Shown in pieces: positions 25,839 through 36,459 of a stretch of 64,000 nucleotides of DNA. The position numbers were made by a program, and so were the translations under genes. The notes below the pieces were generated by a model that ran no database searches, was not told where the DNA came from, and saw only the letters and a list, made by a program, of their open reading frames with translations. How positions within the stretch are numbered: the first letter of the stretch is position 1; the number at the start of each line of letters is the position of its first letter. The stretch lies in assembly GCF_003347665.1 (NCBI RefSeq), contig NZ_QDGA01000003.1:124001-188000 (forward strand), in the 5' to 3' direction. This DNA comes from Microvirga calopogonii. Lineage in GTDB: Bacteria > Pseudomonadota > Alphaproteobacteria > Rhizobiales > Beijerinckiaceae.

Positions 25839-28085
25839 ATGGGTAAGCCGGTCAATCCGCCGTCAGGGGGCGAGATCGAGAACATCAATCTCAAGGACGC
25901 CCTGGAGGAGCGCTATCTCGCCTATGCGCTCTCGACCATCATGCACCGGGCGCTTCCGGACGCGCGGGACGGCCTGAAGCCCGTCCACCGCCGCATCCTG
26001 CACGCCATGCGCCTTCTGCGCCTCGACCCCAAGTCGGCGCCCAAGAAATGCGCCCGCATCGTCGGCGACGTGATGGGTCAGTTCCACCCGCACGGCGACC
26101 AGTCGATCTACGATGCCCTCGTGCGCATGGCGCAGGACTTCGCCCAGCGCTATCCGCTGGCGGACGGGCAGGGCAATTTCGGCAATATCGACGGCGATAA
26201 CGCGGCCGCCATGCGCTACACCGAAGCCAAGCTGACGGAAGTGGCGCGTCTGCTGCTCGAAGGAATCGACGAGGACGCGGTCGATTTCCGTGAGACCTAC
26301 GACCAGACCAACGAGGAGCCGGTGGTGCTGCCGGCGGCCTTCCCGAACCTGCTCGCCAACGGCTCGCAGGGCATCGCGGTCGGCATGGCGACGTCGATCC
26401 CGCCGCACAACGCCGCCGAACTCTGCGACGCGGCGCTGCATCTCATCTCGAAGCCGAACGCGACCTCCGAACAGCTGATGCAGTTCGTGCCGGGCCCGGA
26501 TCTGCCGACCGGCGGCATCATCGTCGACACGCCGACCGCGATGGCCGAGACGTACCGGACGGGCCGCGGCTCGTTCCGCGTGCGCGCCCGCTGGACCAAG
26601 GAGGACCTCGGACGCGGCAACTGGCAGATCGTCGTCACCGAAATTCCCTATTCGGTGCCGAAGTCCCGCCTGATCGAGAAGATCGCCGAGCTTCTGCAGG
26701 AAAAGAAGCTGCCGCTACTCGCGGACGTGCGCGATGAATCCGCCGAGGACATCCGCGTCGTTCTGGAGCCGCGCGCGAAAACGGTCGATCCGATCATCCT
26801 GATGGAATCGCTCTTCAAGCTCACTGAGCTGGAGAGCCGCATTCCCATGAACGTGAACGTGCTTTCCCGCGGCAAGGTGCCGAAGGTGCTGAGCCTTGCG
26901 GAATGCCTGCGCGAATGGCTCGACCATCGTCGCGAGGTCCTGATCCGCCGCTCGGGCTTCCGTCTGGCGGCCATCGATCGGCGCTTGGAGATCCTGGGCG
27001 GCCTGCTCATCGTCTATCTCGATCTCGACCGGGTGATCAAAATCATCCGCGAGGAGGACGAGCCGAAGGCGGAGCTGATGCGCGTCTTCAAGCTCACCGA
27101 GGTCCAGGCGAACGCCATCCTCGACACTCGCCTGCGCTCGCTTCGCAAGCTCGAGGAGATGGAGCTCAAGCGCGAGCAGAAGAACCTGCAGGACGAGAAG
27201 GCCAAGATCGAGGAGCTTCTCGGCTCCGAGAAGGTGCAGTGGAAGACCATCGCGGGCGAGATCAAGGAGGTCCGCAAGACCTTCGGACCGGATACACCGC
27301 TGGGCAAGCGCCGCACGTCCTTCGCCGAGGCTCCCGACACCTCCGACATCGATTTCGCGGAAGCCATGATCGAGCGCGAGCCGATCACGGTCATCGTGTC
27401 CGAGAAGGGCTGGATCCGCGCCATGAAGGGCCATCAGGCCGATCTCTCGGGCGTACAGTTCAAGGGCGACGATGAGCTGAAAACCGCGTTCTTCGCCGAG
27501 ACCACGTCCAAGATCGTCGTGGTGGCGGATAACGGCCGCTTCTTCACGCTCGACGCCTCGAAGCTTCCCGGCGGGCGCGGCTTCGGCGATCCGATCCGCC
27601 TCATGGTCGACCTGGAGGAGGGCGCCGACTTCATCTCGGCCTTCCCCTACCGGGCGGGCTCGAAGCTGCTCGTGGTCGCGACCGACGGGCGCGGCTTCGT
27701 GGTGCCCACGGACGAGATCACGGCGAACACCCGCAAGGGCAAGCAGATCCTCAACCTCGACGCTCCGGCCAAGATGGTGGTCTGCACCGAGGCCGAGGGC
27801 GACCACGTGGCAATCATCGGCGAGAACCGCAAGCTCCTCATCTTCCCCGCCAAGCAGGTGCCGGAGATGACCCGCGGCAAGGGCGTGCGCCTCCAGCGCT
27901 ACAAGGACGGCGGCGTCTCCGACGCGAAGGTCTTCACCCTGAAGGAGGGCCTGACCTGGAAGGACACCTCCGGCCGCACCTGGACGGTCGCCAAGGAAGA
28001 CCTCCGCGACTGGATGGGCGACCGCACCGAAGCCGGCCGCCTGCCGCCGAAGGGCTTCCCGAAGTCGAACAAGTTCGGGGAGTAA
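25839..28085 (+). CDS. parC: DNA topoisomerase IV subunit A
   Basis: A 748-residue type IIA topoisomerase subunit for chromosome decatenation. The quinolone-resistance region [17 protein letters not shown] is seen, and the catalytic Tyr lies in the [10 protein letters not shown] motif. A C-terminal beta-pinwheel domain follows (about residues 500-740). The start [33 protein letters not shown] is typical ParC/GyrA. The GyrA-box of gyrase is not evident, which supports ParC, as does the recO neighbour. Confidence 0.96.
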   Translation: MGKPVNPPSGGEIENINLKDALEERYLAYALSTIMHRALPDARDGLKPVHRRILHAMRLLRLDPKSAPKKCARIVGDVMGQFHPHGDQSIYDALVRMAQDFAQRYPLADGQGNFGNIDGDNAAAMRYTEAKLTEVARLLLEGIDEDAVDFRETYDQTNEEPVVLPAAFPNLLANGSQGIAVGMATSIPPHNAAELCDAALHLISKPNATSEQLMQFVPGPDLPTGGIIVDTPTAMAETYRTGRGSFRVRARWTKEDLGRGNWQIVVTEIPYSVPKSRLIEKIAELLQEKKLPLLADVRDESAEDIRVVLEPRAKTVDPIILMESLFKLTELESRIPMNVNVLSRGKVPKVLSLAECLREWLDHRREVLIRRSGFRLAAIDRRLEILGGLLIVYLDLDRVIKIIREEDEPKAELMRVFKLTEVQANAILDTRLRSLRKLEEMELKREQKNLQDEKAKIEELLGSEKVQWKTIAGEIKEVRKTFGPDTPLGKRRTSFAEAPDTSDIDFAEAMIEREPITVIVSEKGWIRAMKGHQADLSGVQFKGDDELKTAFFAETTSKIVVVADNGRFFTLDASKLPGGRGFGDPIRLMVDLEEGADFISAFPYRAGSKLLVVATDGRGFVVPTDEITANTRKGKQILNLDAPAKMVVCTEAEGDHVAIIGENRKLLIFPAKQVPEMTRGKGVRLQRYKDGGVSDAKVFTLKEGLTWKDTSGRTWTVAKEDLRDWMGDRTEAGRLPPKGFPKSNKFGE

Positions 28086-28088
28086 TCG

Positions 28089-28700
28089 GTGTCGAAGCTC
28101 GTGCTTTATGGAAACAGGGAGTCAGGTCATTCCTACAAGGTGAAACTGGCTCTCACGCTTCTCGGGCTGGAGCACGAGTACCGGCCGGTCGATCTCACGA
28201 TCGATCGCAGCAACAGGCCTCCCGATTTTCGGGAGGTCAGCCGTTATGGCGAGGTCCCGGTTCTCGTGACGAATGGCGAGCCCATCGTCCAATCCAACGC
28301 CATCCTCATGCACCTCGCACGCACCACAGGGCAGCTGCGTGGCGAATGCGACCCGGACCGAACGGTCGAATGGCTCTTCTGGGAGGCAAATCGGATCGGC
28401 TTTTCCATCTCCAACCTTCGGCTCGTCAGACATTTCAGGGCCGATAGCACTCCCGAACTCGTCGCTTGGCTGGAGGGCCGCGCTCGGGCCGATCTCGACC
28501 GGCTCGACGAAGAGTTTCGGAACACCGGCAGGTTTCTGCTCGGTTCGAGCATCTCCATCGCCGACATCGCCTGCTGCGGATATCTGTTCTGGCCTGAGCA
28601 GACAGGAATCAATTACGGACACTGGAAGCATGTGAGCGCGTGGCTCGACCGGATCCGCGCCGTGCCCGGCTGGGCCCATCCTTATGCGCTTCTGGGTTGA
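28089..28700 (+). CDS. Glutathione S-transferase family protein
   Basis: A 203-residue protein with a thioredoxin-like N-terminal domain (KLVLYGNRESGHSYKVKLALTLLGLEHEYRPVDL), the cis-Pro and glutathione-binding motif GEVPVLV...GEPIVQSNAIL, and an all-helical C-terminal domain with SIADIACCGYL. GTG start three bases after parC. Convergent with wrbA, 9 bases apart. Substrate unknown. Confidence 0.9.
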   Translation: MSKLVLYGNRESGHSYKVKLALTLLGLEHEYRPVDLTIDRSNRPPDFREVSRYGEVPVLVTNGEPIVQSNAILMHLARTTGQLRGECDPDRTVEWLFWEANRIGFSISNLRLVRHFRADSTPELVAWLEGRARADLDRLDEEFRNTGRFLLGSSISIADIACCGYLFWPEQTGINYGHWKHVSAWLDRIRAVPGWAHPYALLG

Positions 28701-28709
28701 GTCAGTCTC

Positions 28710-29390
28710 TCACGCCTGCCCCGCCGTTCCGCCCGTCGTCTCGGTCGGGTTGTCCATGTCCGGTGGAACCGGGCCGCGCTCTCCCGCGCCGCGTTCGAGG
28801 CGGGTTGCGATTTCCGCCACGTGCCGCCCCTGGAATCGTGCGCCTCCCAACTCGTTTTCGCTCGGCTGGCGCGAGCCGTCACCGCCGGCGAGCGTCGTGG
28901 CGCCGTACGGCGTGCCACCCGACACTTCATCCATCTTGGTCTGGCCCGGATAGGAATAGGGCAGTCCGACGATGATCATGCCGTGGTGCAGCAGCGTGGT
29001 ATGGAACGATGTGATCGTTGTCTCCTGCCCGCCGTGCTGCGTCGCCGTGGAGGCGAACACGCTGCCGACCTTGCCGACGAGCGCACCCTTCACCCACAGA
29101 CCGCCGGTCTGGTCGAGGAAGTTGCGCATCTGCGCGGCCATGTTGCCGTACCGGGTCGGCGTGCCGAAGATGATGGCGTCGTAATCGGCGAGTTCGTTCG
29201 GGTTCGCGACAGGCGCATCCTGGTCGATCTTCATGCCCGACTTGCGCGCGATCTCCTCCGGCACCAGTTCCGGCACGCGCTTGACGACGACCTCGGCTCC
29301 TTCGACCGAGCGGGCGCCCTCCGCGACGGCCTGAGCCATCGTCTCGATATGGCCGTAGGATGAATAGTAGAGGACCAGGATCTTGGCCAT
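28710..29390 (-). CDS. wrbA: NAD(P)H:quinone oxidoreductase WrbA
   Basis: A flavodoxin-like FMN protein of 226 residues reducing quinones by two electrons. It has the FMN phosphate loop [12 protein letters not shown], the [24 protein letters not shown] motif, and [12 protein letters not shown]. The start MAKILVLYY at 29390 has AAAGGTGA upstream. About 27 residues beyond the usual WrbA end ([20 protein letters not shown]) form a disordered tail. Confidence 0.95.
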   Translation of the reverse strand: MAKILVLYYSSYGHIETMAQAVAEGARSVEGAEVVVKRVPELVPEEIARKSGMKIDQDAPVANPNELADYDAIIFGTPTRYGNMAAQMRNFLDQTGGLWVKGALVGKVGSVFASTATQHGGQETTITSFHTTLLHHGMIIVGLPYSYPGQTKMDEVSGGTPYGATTLAGGDGSRQPSENELGGARFQGRHVAEIATRLERGAGERGPVPPDMDNPTETTGGTAGQA

Positions 29391-29485
29391 GTCGGTCACC
29401 TTTGTTCGCGCGGGAGTTACGAACGAACAAGGGACGGGGCGGGTTGTTCCTATAGGTTCAGTTAGAAACTGGCACATATCTGAGC

Positions 29486-29595
29486 CCTCATCCTGAGGAG
29501 GTCGCGCAGCGACCGTCTCGAAGGACGAGGGCGTTTCCAGTGCCCACTGGATCCTCCTTCGAGACGCAGCCTAACGGCTGCTCCTCAGGATGAGG
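29486..29595. repeat. Class B palindromic repeat, copy 2
   Basis: CCTCATCCTGAGGAGG at the left and GCTCCTCAGGATGAGG at the right. The middle CAGTGCCCACTGGATCC is shared with copy 3 at 42.6 kb. It lies between wrbA and bpt (257 bases without a gene). Confidence 0.9.
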
Positions 29596-29647
29596 TCATG
29601 GATTGATCAACAGGAGTTCTGAGCCCACCTGCAGCAGCGCCGCGAAC

Positions 29648-30394
29648 TCAATCCACCCGCGCCCAGCCATGGGCGAGCAAGCGCTCCTGCGGCTTGAATC
29701 GGGCCTTGTAGCCCATCTTCTTCGAGCCCTCGACCCAGTAGCCGAGATAGAGATAGGGCAGGCCCATCGCCTTCGCGCGGCGGATATGGTCGAGGATCAT
29801 GAAGGTGCCGAGGCTGCGGTCCAGCATCTCCGGTTCGTAGAACGAATAGACCATGGAAAGGCCGTCGCTCATCTCGTCGGTGAGGCTCACGGCAATCAGG
29901 TCACCCGATCCTTTGCCCGTGATGCCGCTGTCGATCCCGCGCCGGCGATATTCGATCATCTTCGTGTCGACATGGCTGTCCTCGACCATCATGGAAAAGT
30001 CGAGCACGGTCATGTCGGCCATGCCGCCGTCGGCATGGCGCGTGTCGACATAGCGGCGGAAGAGCGAGTACTGCTCCGAGGTGGGACGGTTCGGCAGCGG
30101 GGTGCCAATCAGGTCGGCATTGTCCTTCAGGACCCGTCTCAGGTTGCCGGAGGGCTCGAACTCGTTCACGAGCACGCGGACGGACACGCAGGCGCGGCAC
30201 GCATCGCAGGCGGGCCGGTAAGCGATCGTCTGAGACCGGCGGAAGCCGCCCTGCGTGAGGATCTCATTCAGTTCCCGGCCGCGCCGTCCCACGATGTGCG
30301 TGAAGACCTTTCGCTCCTCCTTGCCCGGCAGATAAGGGCACGCGGACGGGGAGGTGAGGTAGAATTGCGGGGCGTCGCGGGGCTGGCTCGTCAA
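29648..30394 (-). CDS. bpt: Aspartate/glutamate leucyltransferase (Bpt)
   Basis: A 248-residue aminoacyl-tRNA-protein transferase of the N-degron pathway, adding Leu to N-terminal Asp/Glu for ClpS recognition. The motif [16 protein letters not shown] and the Cys cluster [13 protein letters not shown] are diagnostic. The C-terminal GNAT-like fold has [20 protein letters not shown]. The start is TTG at 30394 (GAGG about 9 bases upstream); no ATG precedes the conserved PQFYLTSPS. Confidence 0.93.
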   Translation of the reverse strand: MTSQPRDAPQFYLTSPSACPYLPGKEERKVFTHIVGRRGRELNEILTQGGFRRSQTIAYRPACDACRACVSVRVLVNEFEPSGNLRRVLKDNADLIGTPLPNRPTSEQYSLFRRYVDTRHADGGMADMTVLDFSMMVEDSHVDTKMIEYRRRGIDSGITGKGSGDLIAVSLTDEMSDGLSMVYSFYEPEMLDRSLGTFMILDHIRRAKAMGLPYLYLGYWVEGSKKMGYKARFKPQERLLAHGWARVD

Positions 30395-30701
30395 TCGTGA
30401 AAGCCTCGTGGAGAAACCTTGAGCGCTACGTCAACGCTCAAGGATAACATTGGTGTCCGGGACGTCCAGGAAAAGTGAGCGGATGTCACAGAGGTTTGTT
30501 TTCGAGCAGTGCGGAATTGACACCCACCACGTCATGGCCGGCCTTGTGCCGGCCATCCCGCTTCCGTGAAGCGCCGCAGCTTTGCAATCGGGATCACCGG
30601 CACGAGGCCGGTGATGACGTGGTGGGTGTCATCCCCGTCTCCCGACATAAGAATGGCCGTGACATGAGCGGGCTCGCGCGTCATCGCTAGAGGCCGAACG
30701 A
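30395..30701. other. Intergenic region bpt / RDD with a class A repeat
   Basis: No gene. Apart from the repeat at 30519-30630, nothing recognisable. The RDD gene reads toward it, so the hairpins may end that transcript. Confidence 0.6.
30519..30630 (+). repeat. Class A repeat, full copy with 17-bp terminal inverted repeats (A2)
   Basis: Outer arms GACACCCACCACGTCAT and its exact reverse complement enclose the two hairpin modules (ATGGCCGGC/GCCGGCCAT and ATCACCGGC/GCCGGTGAT). The 112-base element could fold into one cruciform. Confidence 0.85.
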
Positions 30702-31184
30702 CTACCCCCTCACCACCATCATGCCGGTGAGCAGGTCGCGGATGAAGCGGCGGTCGTCGCGGACTAAGCCGACGAACACGTCGCAGGCCCAGAGCAGGAA
30801 GGTCGAGATCGCCACGTAGAAGAACAGCGCGTGCACGGCCGCGGCGAGCGGCCCAGGGCCCCGTCCCGTGCTCGGATCGATCACGCGCAGGCCCATGTAG
30901 CGCATGCCGACCGTCGCCTGGGAGGCGCCGCCGATGGTGACGGCGTTGTAGACGATGAAGATCAGGGCCGTGAGCGGAAGGGCGAAGAACAGGCCCCAGC
31001 CGAGCCCGAGCGTGATGATGCCGAGGAAGAAGATCCCGATGGAGATCAGCACGACCCAGAGGGCGATCACGACCAGATCGATCAGATAAGCCCAGAAGCG
31101 CCGCGAGATAACGCCCTCCGTCAGCCGGGTGTCCGGCGTGTAGGACGGGTAGTTCAGGGTCGGCGGATAAGGTTGATTGACCAT
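30702..31184 (-). CDS. RDD family membrane protein
   Basis: A 160-residue protein with about four membrane segments and the RDD pattern: RRFWAYLIDLVVIALW in the first helix and GASQATVGMRYMGLRVID after the second. RDD proteins are small membrane proteins, some implicated in ion exchange; no specific role can be given. It starts 10 bases after the threonine ammonia-lyase stop, so it belongs to that operon. Confidence 0.9.
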   Translation of the reverse strand: MVNQPYPPTLNYPSYTPDTRLTEGVISRRFWAYLIDLVVIALWVVLISIGIFFLGIITLGLGWGLFFALPLTALIFIVYNAVTIGGASQATVGMRYMGLRVIDPSTGRGPGPLAAAVHALFFYVAISTFLLWACDVFVGLVRDDRRFIRDLLTGMMVVRG

Positions 31185-31194
31185 CGGTCACTCC

Positions 31195-32436
31195 TCAGAA
31201 GGCGGTCTCGGGCAGGCTGCGGGATTCGATCCGCTGCGGTGCGAGTCCCTCTGCTGCCAGGGCCTCGAACACCTCTAATGTATGTGCTCGATCCCGCGTT
31301 TCGATAGTGATGTCGATGGAAACGCCCTTCGCAGGCACGTCCAGGAACAGGCGGCCGTGGGAAACCTCGAGGATGTTGGCCCCGAGATTGCCGAGAAGGC
31401 TCGCCACGCGGCCGAGAAGGCCCGGCCTGTCGTTCGAGGTGATGCGGAACGACGTGATCCTGTCGTCCCGTTCCAGCTCGCGCACCATCACGGAGGCGAG
31501 GATGCGCGCGTCGATGTTTCCGCCGCAGAGCACTAGGCCGACCCGTTTGCCTTTGAAGCGCTCCGGCTGCGCCAGCATGGCCGCGAGGCCGGCCGCGCCC
31601 GCGCCTTCCGCCATCGTCCTCTGCAGGGTGGCATAGGCATTGACGGCGCGCTCGATCAGGGGTTCCTCGACCGGGATGATGCAGGGCACGAGATCCCGGA
31701 CGATGGGCAGGGGCAGTTGCCCCACGGTCTTGACCGCAATGCCCTCCGCGAGCGTGGCGCCCCCGATGGGACGGTTCTCTCCCAGGATGGCGTTGCGGAA
31801 GGACGGGTAGAGGGCCGCTTCGACGCCGACGATCTCGACGGCTGGCTTCAGGGCCTTCGCCGCGATGGCGATGCCGGAGATCAGCCCGCCGCCGCCGATG
31901 GGCACGACGATCTGGTCGAGGTCGGGAGCATCGGCCAGCATTTCGAGCGCGATGGTGCCCTGGCCGGCCATGATCCTTGGATCGTCGTAGGGGTGGACGA
32001 AGACGAGCCCCTCCTGGTCGGCGATTTCGCGGGCCCGGGCGGCGGATTCGTAGAGCGTCTCGCCCTCGAGGATCACCCGCGCGCCGTAGGAGCGGGTATT
32101 CTCCGCCTTCACCAGGGGCGTGCCTTCCGGCATCACGATGGTCGCCGGTATGCCGAGGCGGCGCGCATGATAGGCTACCGCCTGGGCATGGTTGCCGGCC
32201 GACATGGCGATGACGCCGCGTTTGCGCTCGGCCTCCGTGAGACTTTCGAGCTTGGTGGTGGCGCCGCGCTCCTTGAACGAGCCGGTCGGCTGCATGTTCT
32301 CGTGCTTGACGAAGACGGTGGCGCCGGTGAGCTGCGACAGGCGGGGGGCCGGCACGAGCGGCGTGCGCAGGACCTGGCCCCGGATGGTATCCGCCGCGCG
32401 CTTCACGTCCTCGATGGTAATGGCGTAATCGGCCAC
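31195..32436 (-). CDS. ilvA: Threonine ammonia-lyase (biosynthetic-type fold, ACT domain)
   Basis: A 413-residue PLP enzyme converting threonine to 2-oxobutanoate. The PLP lysine is in PTGSFKERGA, the phosphate loop is GGGGLISG, and SAGNHAQ is the substrate loop. A single C-terminal ACT domain (SFRITSNDRPGLLGRVASLL) suggests amino-acid feedback. GTG start at 32436 with GGAGG 5 bases upstream; a longer in-frame extension through the upstream gene is rejected. The TdcB-like length with ACT makes a catabolic role possible too. It follows a branched-chain-type permease. Confidence 0.9.
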   Translation of the reverse strand: MADYAITIEDVKRAADTIRGQVLRTPLVPAPRLSQLTGATVFVKHENMQPTGSFKERGATTKLESLTEAERKRGVIAMSAGNHAQAVAYHARRLGIPATIVMPEGTPLVKAENTRSYGARVILEGETLYESAARAREIADQEGLVFVHPYDDPRIMAGQGTIALEMLADAPDLDQIVVPIGGGGLISGIAIAAKALKPAVEIVGVEAALYPSFRNAILGENRPIGGATLAEGIAVKTVGQLPLPIVRDLVPCIIPVEEPLIERAVNAYATLQRTMAEGAGAAGLAAMLAQPERFKGKRVGLVLCGGNIDARILASVMVRELERDDRITSFRITSNDRPGLLGRVASLLGNLGANILEVSHGRLFLDVPAKGVSIDITIETRDRAHTLEVFEALAAEGLAPQRIESRSLPETAF

Positions 32437-32465
32437 GTCGTCCTCCAAAATCCTATTATACGCCG

Positions 32466-33848
32466 TCAAACGGCTCTTGGCGTCGGGTCCCTGAAGCCCA
32501 GCAGGCCGCCGGGCCGGAAGATCAGGAAAACGACAAGGGCCACGTAAAGCGCCATGTCGCGCATCTCGATGGGGAGATACGCCGACCAGAGCGTCTCGAA
32601 TAGGCCCACGGCGAAACCTCCTAACATCGCTCCCGGGATCGAGCCAATGCCCCCGATGACGGCGGCGATCAGCGCCTTGAGGCCGTACTGAAAACCTCCG
32701 GCGAACCCCAAGCCGCCGTATTGCGCCACGATCAGCATGCCCGACAGCCCGGCCATGGCGCCGGCCAGCGCAAGTGTCTGGACGAGGAGGCGCAGGCCGT
32801 CGACACCCATGAGCGCCGCCGCTTGAGCGTCGTCCGCATAGGCCCGCCAGGCGCGTCCGAATCCCGTGGCCTGAACGAGCCACAGGAGCCCGAGCGCCGC
32901 CACGAGACCGATTCCCGCCGTGATGATGGTGATCGGCGTGAGGCTGACGAGAAAGTCCTCCGCGCGGGCGAGGGGCCACGCCTCGGACCAGATCGGGGGC
33001 AGCCAGACGGTTACGGGGCTTTGCACGAGGCGCAGGTATTCCATCAGGAAAATGCCCATGCCGACCGTCGCAATCAGGCTCGGCTGGGAACTGGGGCCGG
33101 CAATGCGTCCGATGGTGAAGTAGCCCCCCACGGCGCTGTGGAGCGCCCCCGCGAAGAGGGCCGCCGTCAGACCGGCGGCGAGACCCAGAACGGGCGAATT
33201 CGTGCCGTAGGCCAACAGGATCGAGGCTCCTGCGACGGTCGCCGCCGAGCCCACGGCCGCGAGTTCCCCGAATGCCAGGTTGATTCGCCCGGTCAGGCCG
33301 AAGACCAGCGCATAGGCGACGGAGAGCAGGGCGTAGATCGCCGTCCTCGGCAGGCTCACCAGAATCTGCTGGAGCCAATAGGCGAGACTTTCGGGGATTT
33401 GGAGCGCGTTGGCGGACGGGCGGCTTCCCGGATCCCCCGCCATTCCCTCCGGCGTTTCGAGATAATAGCGCTTGAGCAGGTAGAGGCTGGCGCCGGAGAG
33501 CGGGCCTTCCTCGGTCGCGAGGCCCTCGAGTTCAGCCTTGTTGGGAGAAAGCCCCTCGGCCATGAACTGGCAGATCGCGAAGCGCTGGAGGATCGGGCGG
33601 TCCGGGTACTCCGCCAGATACTCGACCCGGAGACTCCTCGGCACGGGTCCAGTCTGGATGTGTTCGACAGTGATTGTCGCGCCGGGGTTGAGAGCCGGAA
33701 GGGCTGAGCGGCAGACCCGCGCCTGGTCCGCATCGATGGTGAGGCCGCAGGCGGTGAGGAGGCAGAGGCTGAAGAGGAGCGCGGCGAACCGTACGAGCTT
33801 CAGGAGGTGGCCCATGAAAGGCCCGGACAAGAAGCTCTCCTTTGTCAT
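32466..33848 (-). CDS. LivH-like branched-chain amino acid ABC permease with a lipoprotein-type N-terminal extension
   Basis: The C-terminal two thirds is a LivH permease: about eight membrane segments, FGLTGRINLAFGELAAVG, the EAA-like loop GRAWRAYADDAQAAALMGVD, and GGIGSIPGAMLGGFAVGLFE. In front is a lipobox-like signal (LLFSLCLLTACG) and about 110 hydrophilic residues with three further Cys. The start is uncertain: ATG at 33848, TTG at 33830 with AAAGGAG 6 bases upstream, or ATG at 33815. No LivM, LivG, LivF or binding protein lies nearby. It is 29 bases from ilvA and probably in one operon, hinting at an amino-acid substrate (inference). Confidence 0.82.
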   Translation of the reverse strand: MTKESFLSGPFMGHLLKLVRFAALLFSLCLLTACGLTIDADQARVCRSALPALNPGATITVEHIQTGPVPRSLRVEYLAEYPDRPILQRFAICQFMAEGLSPNKAELEGLATEEGPLSGASLYLLKRYYLETPEGMAGDPGSRPSANALQIPESLAYWLQQILVSLPRTAIYALLSVAYALVFGLTGRINLAFGELAAVGSAATVAGASILLAYGTNSPVLGLAAGLTAALFAGALHSAVGGYFTIGRIAGPSSQPSLIATVGMGIFLMEYLRLVQSPVTVWLPPIWSEAWPLARAEDFLVSLTPITIITAGIGLVAALGLLWLVQATGFGRAWRAYADDAQAAALMGVDGLRLLVQTLALAGAMAGLSGMLIVAQYGGLGFAGGFQYGLKALIAAVIGGIGSIPGAMLGGFAVGLFETLWSAYLPIEMRDMALYVALVVFLIFRPGGLLGFRDPTPRAV

Positions 33849-33907
33849 GGTCGGGACGACCTCAGCCATCCCTTGTGGTTGAAGCGCCGCGCCGAGAAAC
33901 ATGTTCC

Positions 33908-34008
33908 GCTGTCATCCCCGGCGAGCGAAGCGAGGGAAGGGGACCCACAATTCAGCGCTGAGCTATGGATTCCCTTCCCCTCCGCTGACGCTCCGGCCGG
34001 GAATGACA
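33908..34008. repeat. Class D palindromic intergenic repeat
   Basis: TGTCATCCCCGGCGAGCG at the left pairs with CGGCCGGGAATGACA at the right, and GGGAAGGGGACCCAC with GGATTCCCTTCCCC inside. Imperfect long hairpin between hemB and the permease gene, immediately followed by a class A half copy. Confidence 0.7.
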
Positions 34009-34026
34009 CCGAAGGCAACTTTCGAA

Positions 34027-34061
34027 TCGGGATCACCGGCACGAGGCCGGTGATGACGTGG
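34027..34061 (+). repeat. Class A repeat, half copy (A3)
   Basis: Only the CGGGATCACCGGCACGAGG / CCGGTGATGACGTGG module is present, 22 bases from the hemB stop codon on the minus strand, where it may act as a 3' hairpin. Confidence 0.75.
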
Positions 34062-34083
34062 TAGGCAACGCTATCAATAATGG

Positions 34084-35127
<1,044 letters not shown>

Positions 35128-35280
35128 GATCCTCACACGGGGCCGGCTTCGATGCGCCGGCGAAGGACCAGAGGGTTAGCACATTTAAATTGCTCTAAAA
35201 AAGGGTTCGACGTCGCAGTTCGGCCCCATCCGTGTGAAATTGCCCTCAACCCAGCCATGCATTGTGGGCCTCGGTGTCAT

Positions 35281-35320
35281 TCCCACGTCATGGCCGGGAC
35301 AGGCCGGCCGTGACGTGGGA
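35281..35320. repeat. Class A-derived palindrome, collapsed copy (A6)
   Basis: TCCCACGTCATGGCCGG and CCGGCCGTGACGTGGGA pair around a 6-base loop. The outer arms of a class A element appear joined after loss of the middle. It lies in the divergent hemB / hydrolase region (35128-35406). Confidence 0.7.
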
Positions 35321-35406
35321 GAGGCGTTGGGCCGCCAATCACATCGTGTCCATTGACGGCCGGGCGGCGCCTTGTTTTAAGCCGGACTGAAACGAAGGAG
35401 TGTTCC

Positions 35407-36459
35407 ATGGACGAGAGCGTTGAAGTCCTCTGCGAGAAGCAGGGCGAGGCAGGCCTCATCACGCTCAACCGTCCCAAGGCGCTCAACGCCCTGACCCTTT
35501 CCATGGTGCGCGAGATGCGCCGGGCTCTCGATTCCTGGGCGCAGGATCCCGCCGTGACACGCGTCGTCGTCCAGGGGGCGGGCGAGAAGGCCTTCTGCGC
35601 CGGCGGCGACATCCGGCAGCTCACGGAAGACCTGAAGGCGGGGCGCCGCGAGGAGGCGCTCGCCTTCTGGCGCGAGGAATACCAGCTCAACATCCGGATC
35701 AAGCGCTATCCCAAGCCGTACATCTCCCTGATCGACGGCATCGTCATGGGCGGCGGCGTCGGCGTATCTCTGCACGGCACCTGCCGGGTGGCCGGCGACC
35801 GCTACCTCTTCGCCATGCCCGAGGTCGGCATCGGCTTCTTCCCCGATGTGGGCGCGACCTATGCGCTCCCGCGCCTTCCGGGGCAGACCGGCATGTATCT
35901 CGCGCTCACGGGCGAGCGGGTGAAGCGCGCCGACGCGATGATGCTGGGGCTTGCGACCCATGCGGTGCCGAGCGGCAACATTGAGGGCCTGCGCGAGGCG
36001 CTGATCGGCGGCGATTCCGTCGAAGCGGCGCTTGCGCAGGTCGCGGCCGATCCCGGCCAGGCGCCGCTGGAGGACCAGCGGGACCTCATCGATTCCTGCT
36101 TCTCGGCCGACAGCGTGACCGACATCCTGGCACGCCTCGACGCCGCCGCCCGGAGGGGCTCCGATTTCGCCGCGAAGACCGCCGCGGGCATGCGGACGAA
36201 GTCGCCGACGAGCATGTGCCTCGCCTTCGAGCAGGTGCGCCGGGGGGCGTCGCTGGATTTCGAGGAGGCCATGAGGACCGAGTTCCGCATCGTCTCCCGC
36301 ATCGGCGAAGGTCACGACTTCCACGAGGGCGTGCGCGCGGTGCTGATCGACAAGGACAACCAACCCGACTGGCAGCCTACCTCCCTGGACGCGGTGGAGA
36401 GGGCCGACATCGAACGGCATTTCGCCAGCCTGGGCGAGCGTGAACTGGAGGTCGCCTGA
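35407..36459 (+). CDS. Enoyl-CoA hydratase/isomerase family protein, probable 3-hydroxyisobutyryl-CoA hydrolase
   Basis: A 350-residue crotonase-fold enzyme. The oxyanion-hole segments are GEKAFCAGGDIRQL and DGIVMGGGVGVSLHG, and the following MPEVGIGFFPDVGATYALPRL is typical of HIBYL-CoA hydrolases (valine degradation), as is the roughly 350-residue length. ATG at 35407 with AAGGAG 6 bases upstream. The stop overlaps the next gene (TGATG). Confidence 0.87.
   Translation: MDESVEVLCEKQGEAGLITLNRPKALNALTLSMVREMRRALDSWAQDPAVTRVVVQGAGEKAFCAGGDIRQLTEDLKAGRREEALAFWREEYQLNIRIKRYPKPYISLIDGIVMGGGVGVSLHGTCRVAGDRYLFAMPEVGIGFFPDVGATYALPRLPGQTGMYLALTGERVKRADAMMLGLATHAVPSGNIEGLREALIGGDSVEAALAQVAADPGQAPLEDQRDLIDSCFSADSVTDILARLDAAARRGSDFAAKTAAGMRTKSPTSMCLAFEQVRRGASLDFEEAMRTEFRIVSRIGEGHDFHEGVRAVLIDKDNQPDWQPTSLDAVERADIERHFASLGERELEVA

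Noticed and set aside
30532-31191. 219-codon minus-strand frame covering the RDD gene and repeat
   Set aside because: Out of frame with the RDD protein and ends in repeat-derived peptide sequence.
32437-33378. N-terminal extension of the threonine ammonia-lyase frame
   Set aside because: It overlaps the permease gene in another frame and is Arg/Pro-rich. The GTG at 32436 has a strong GGAGG.
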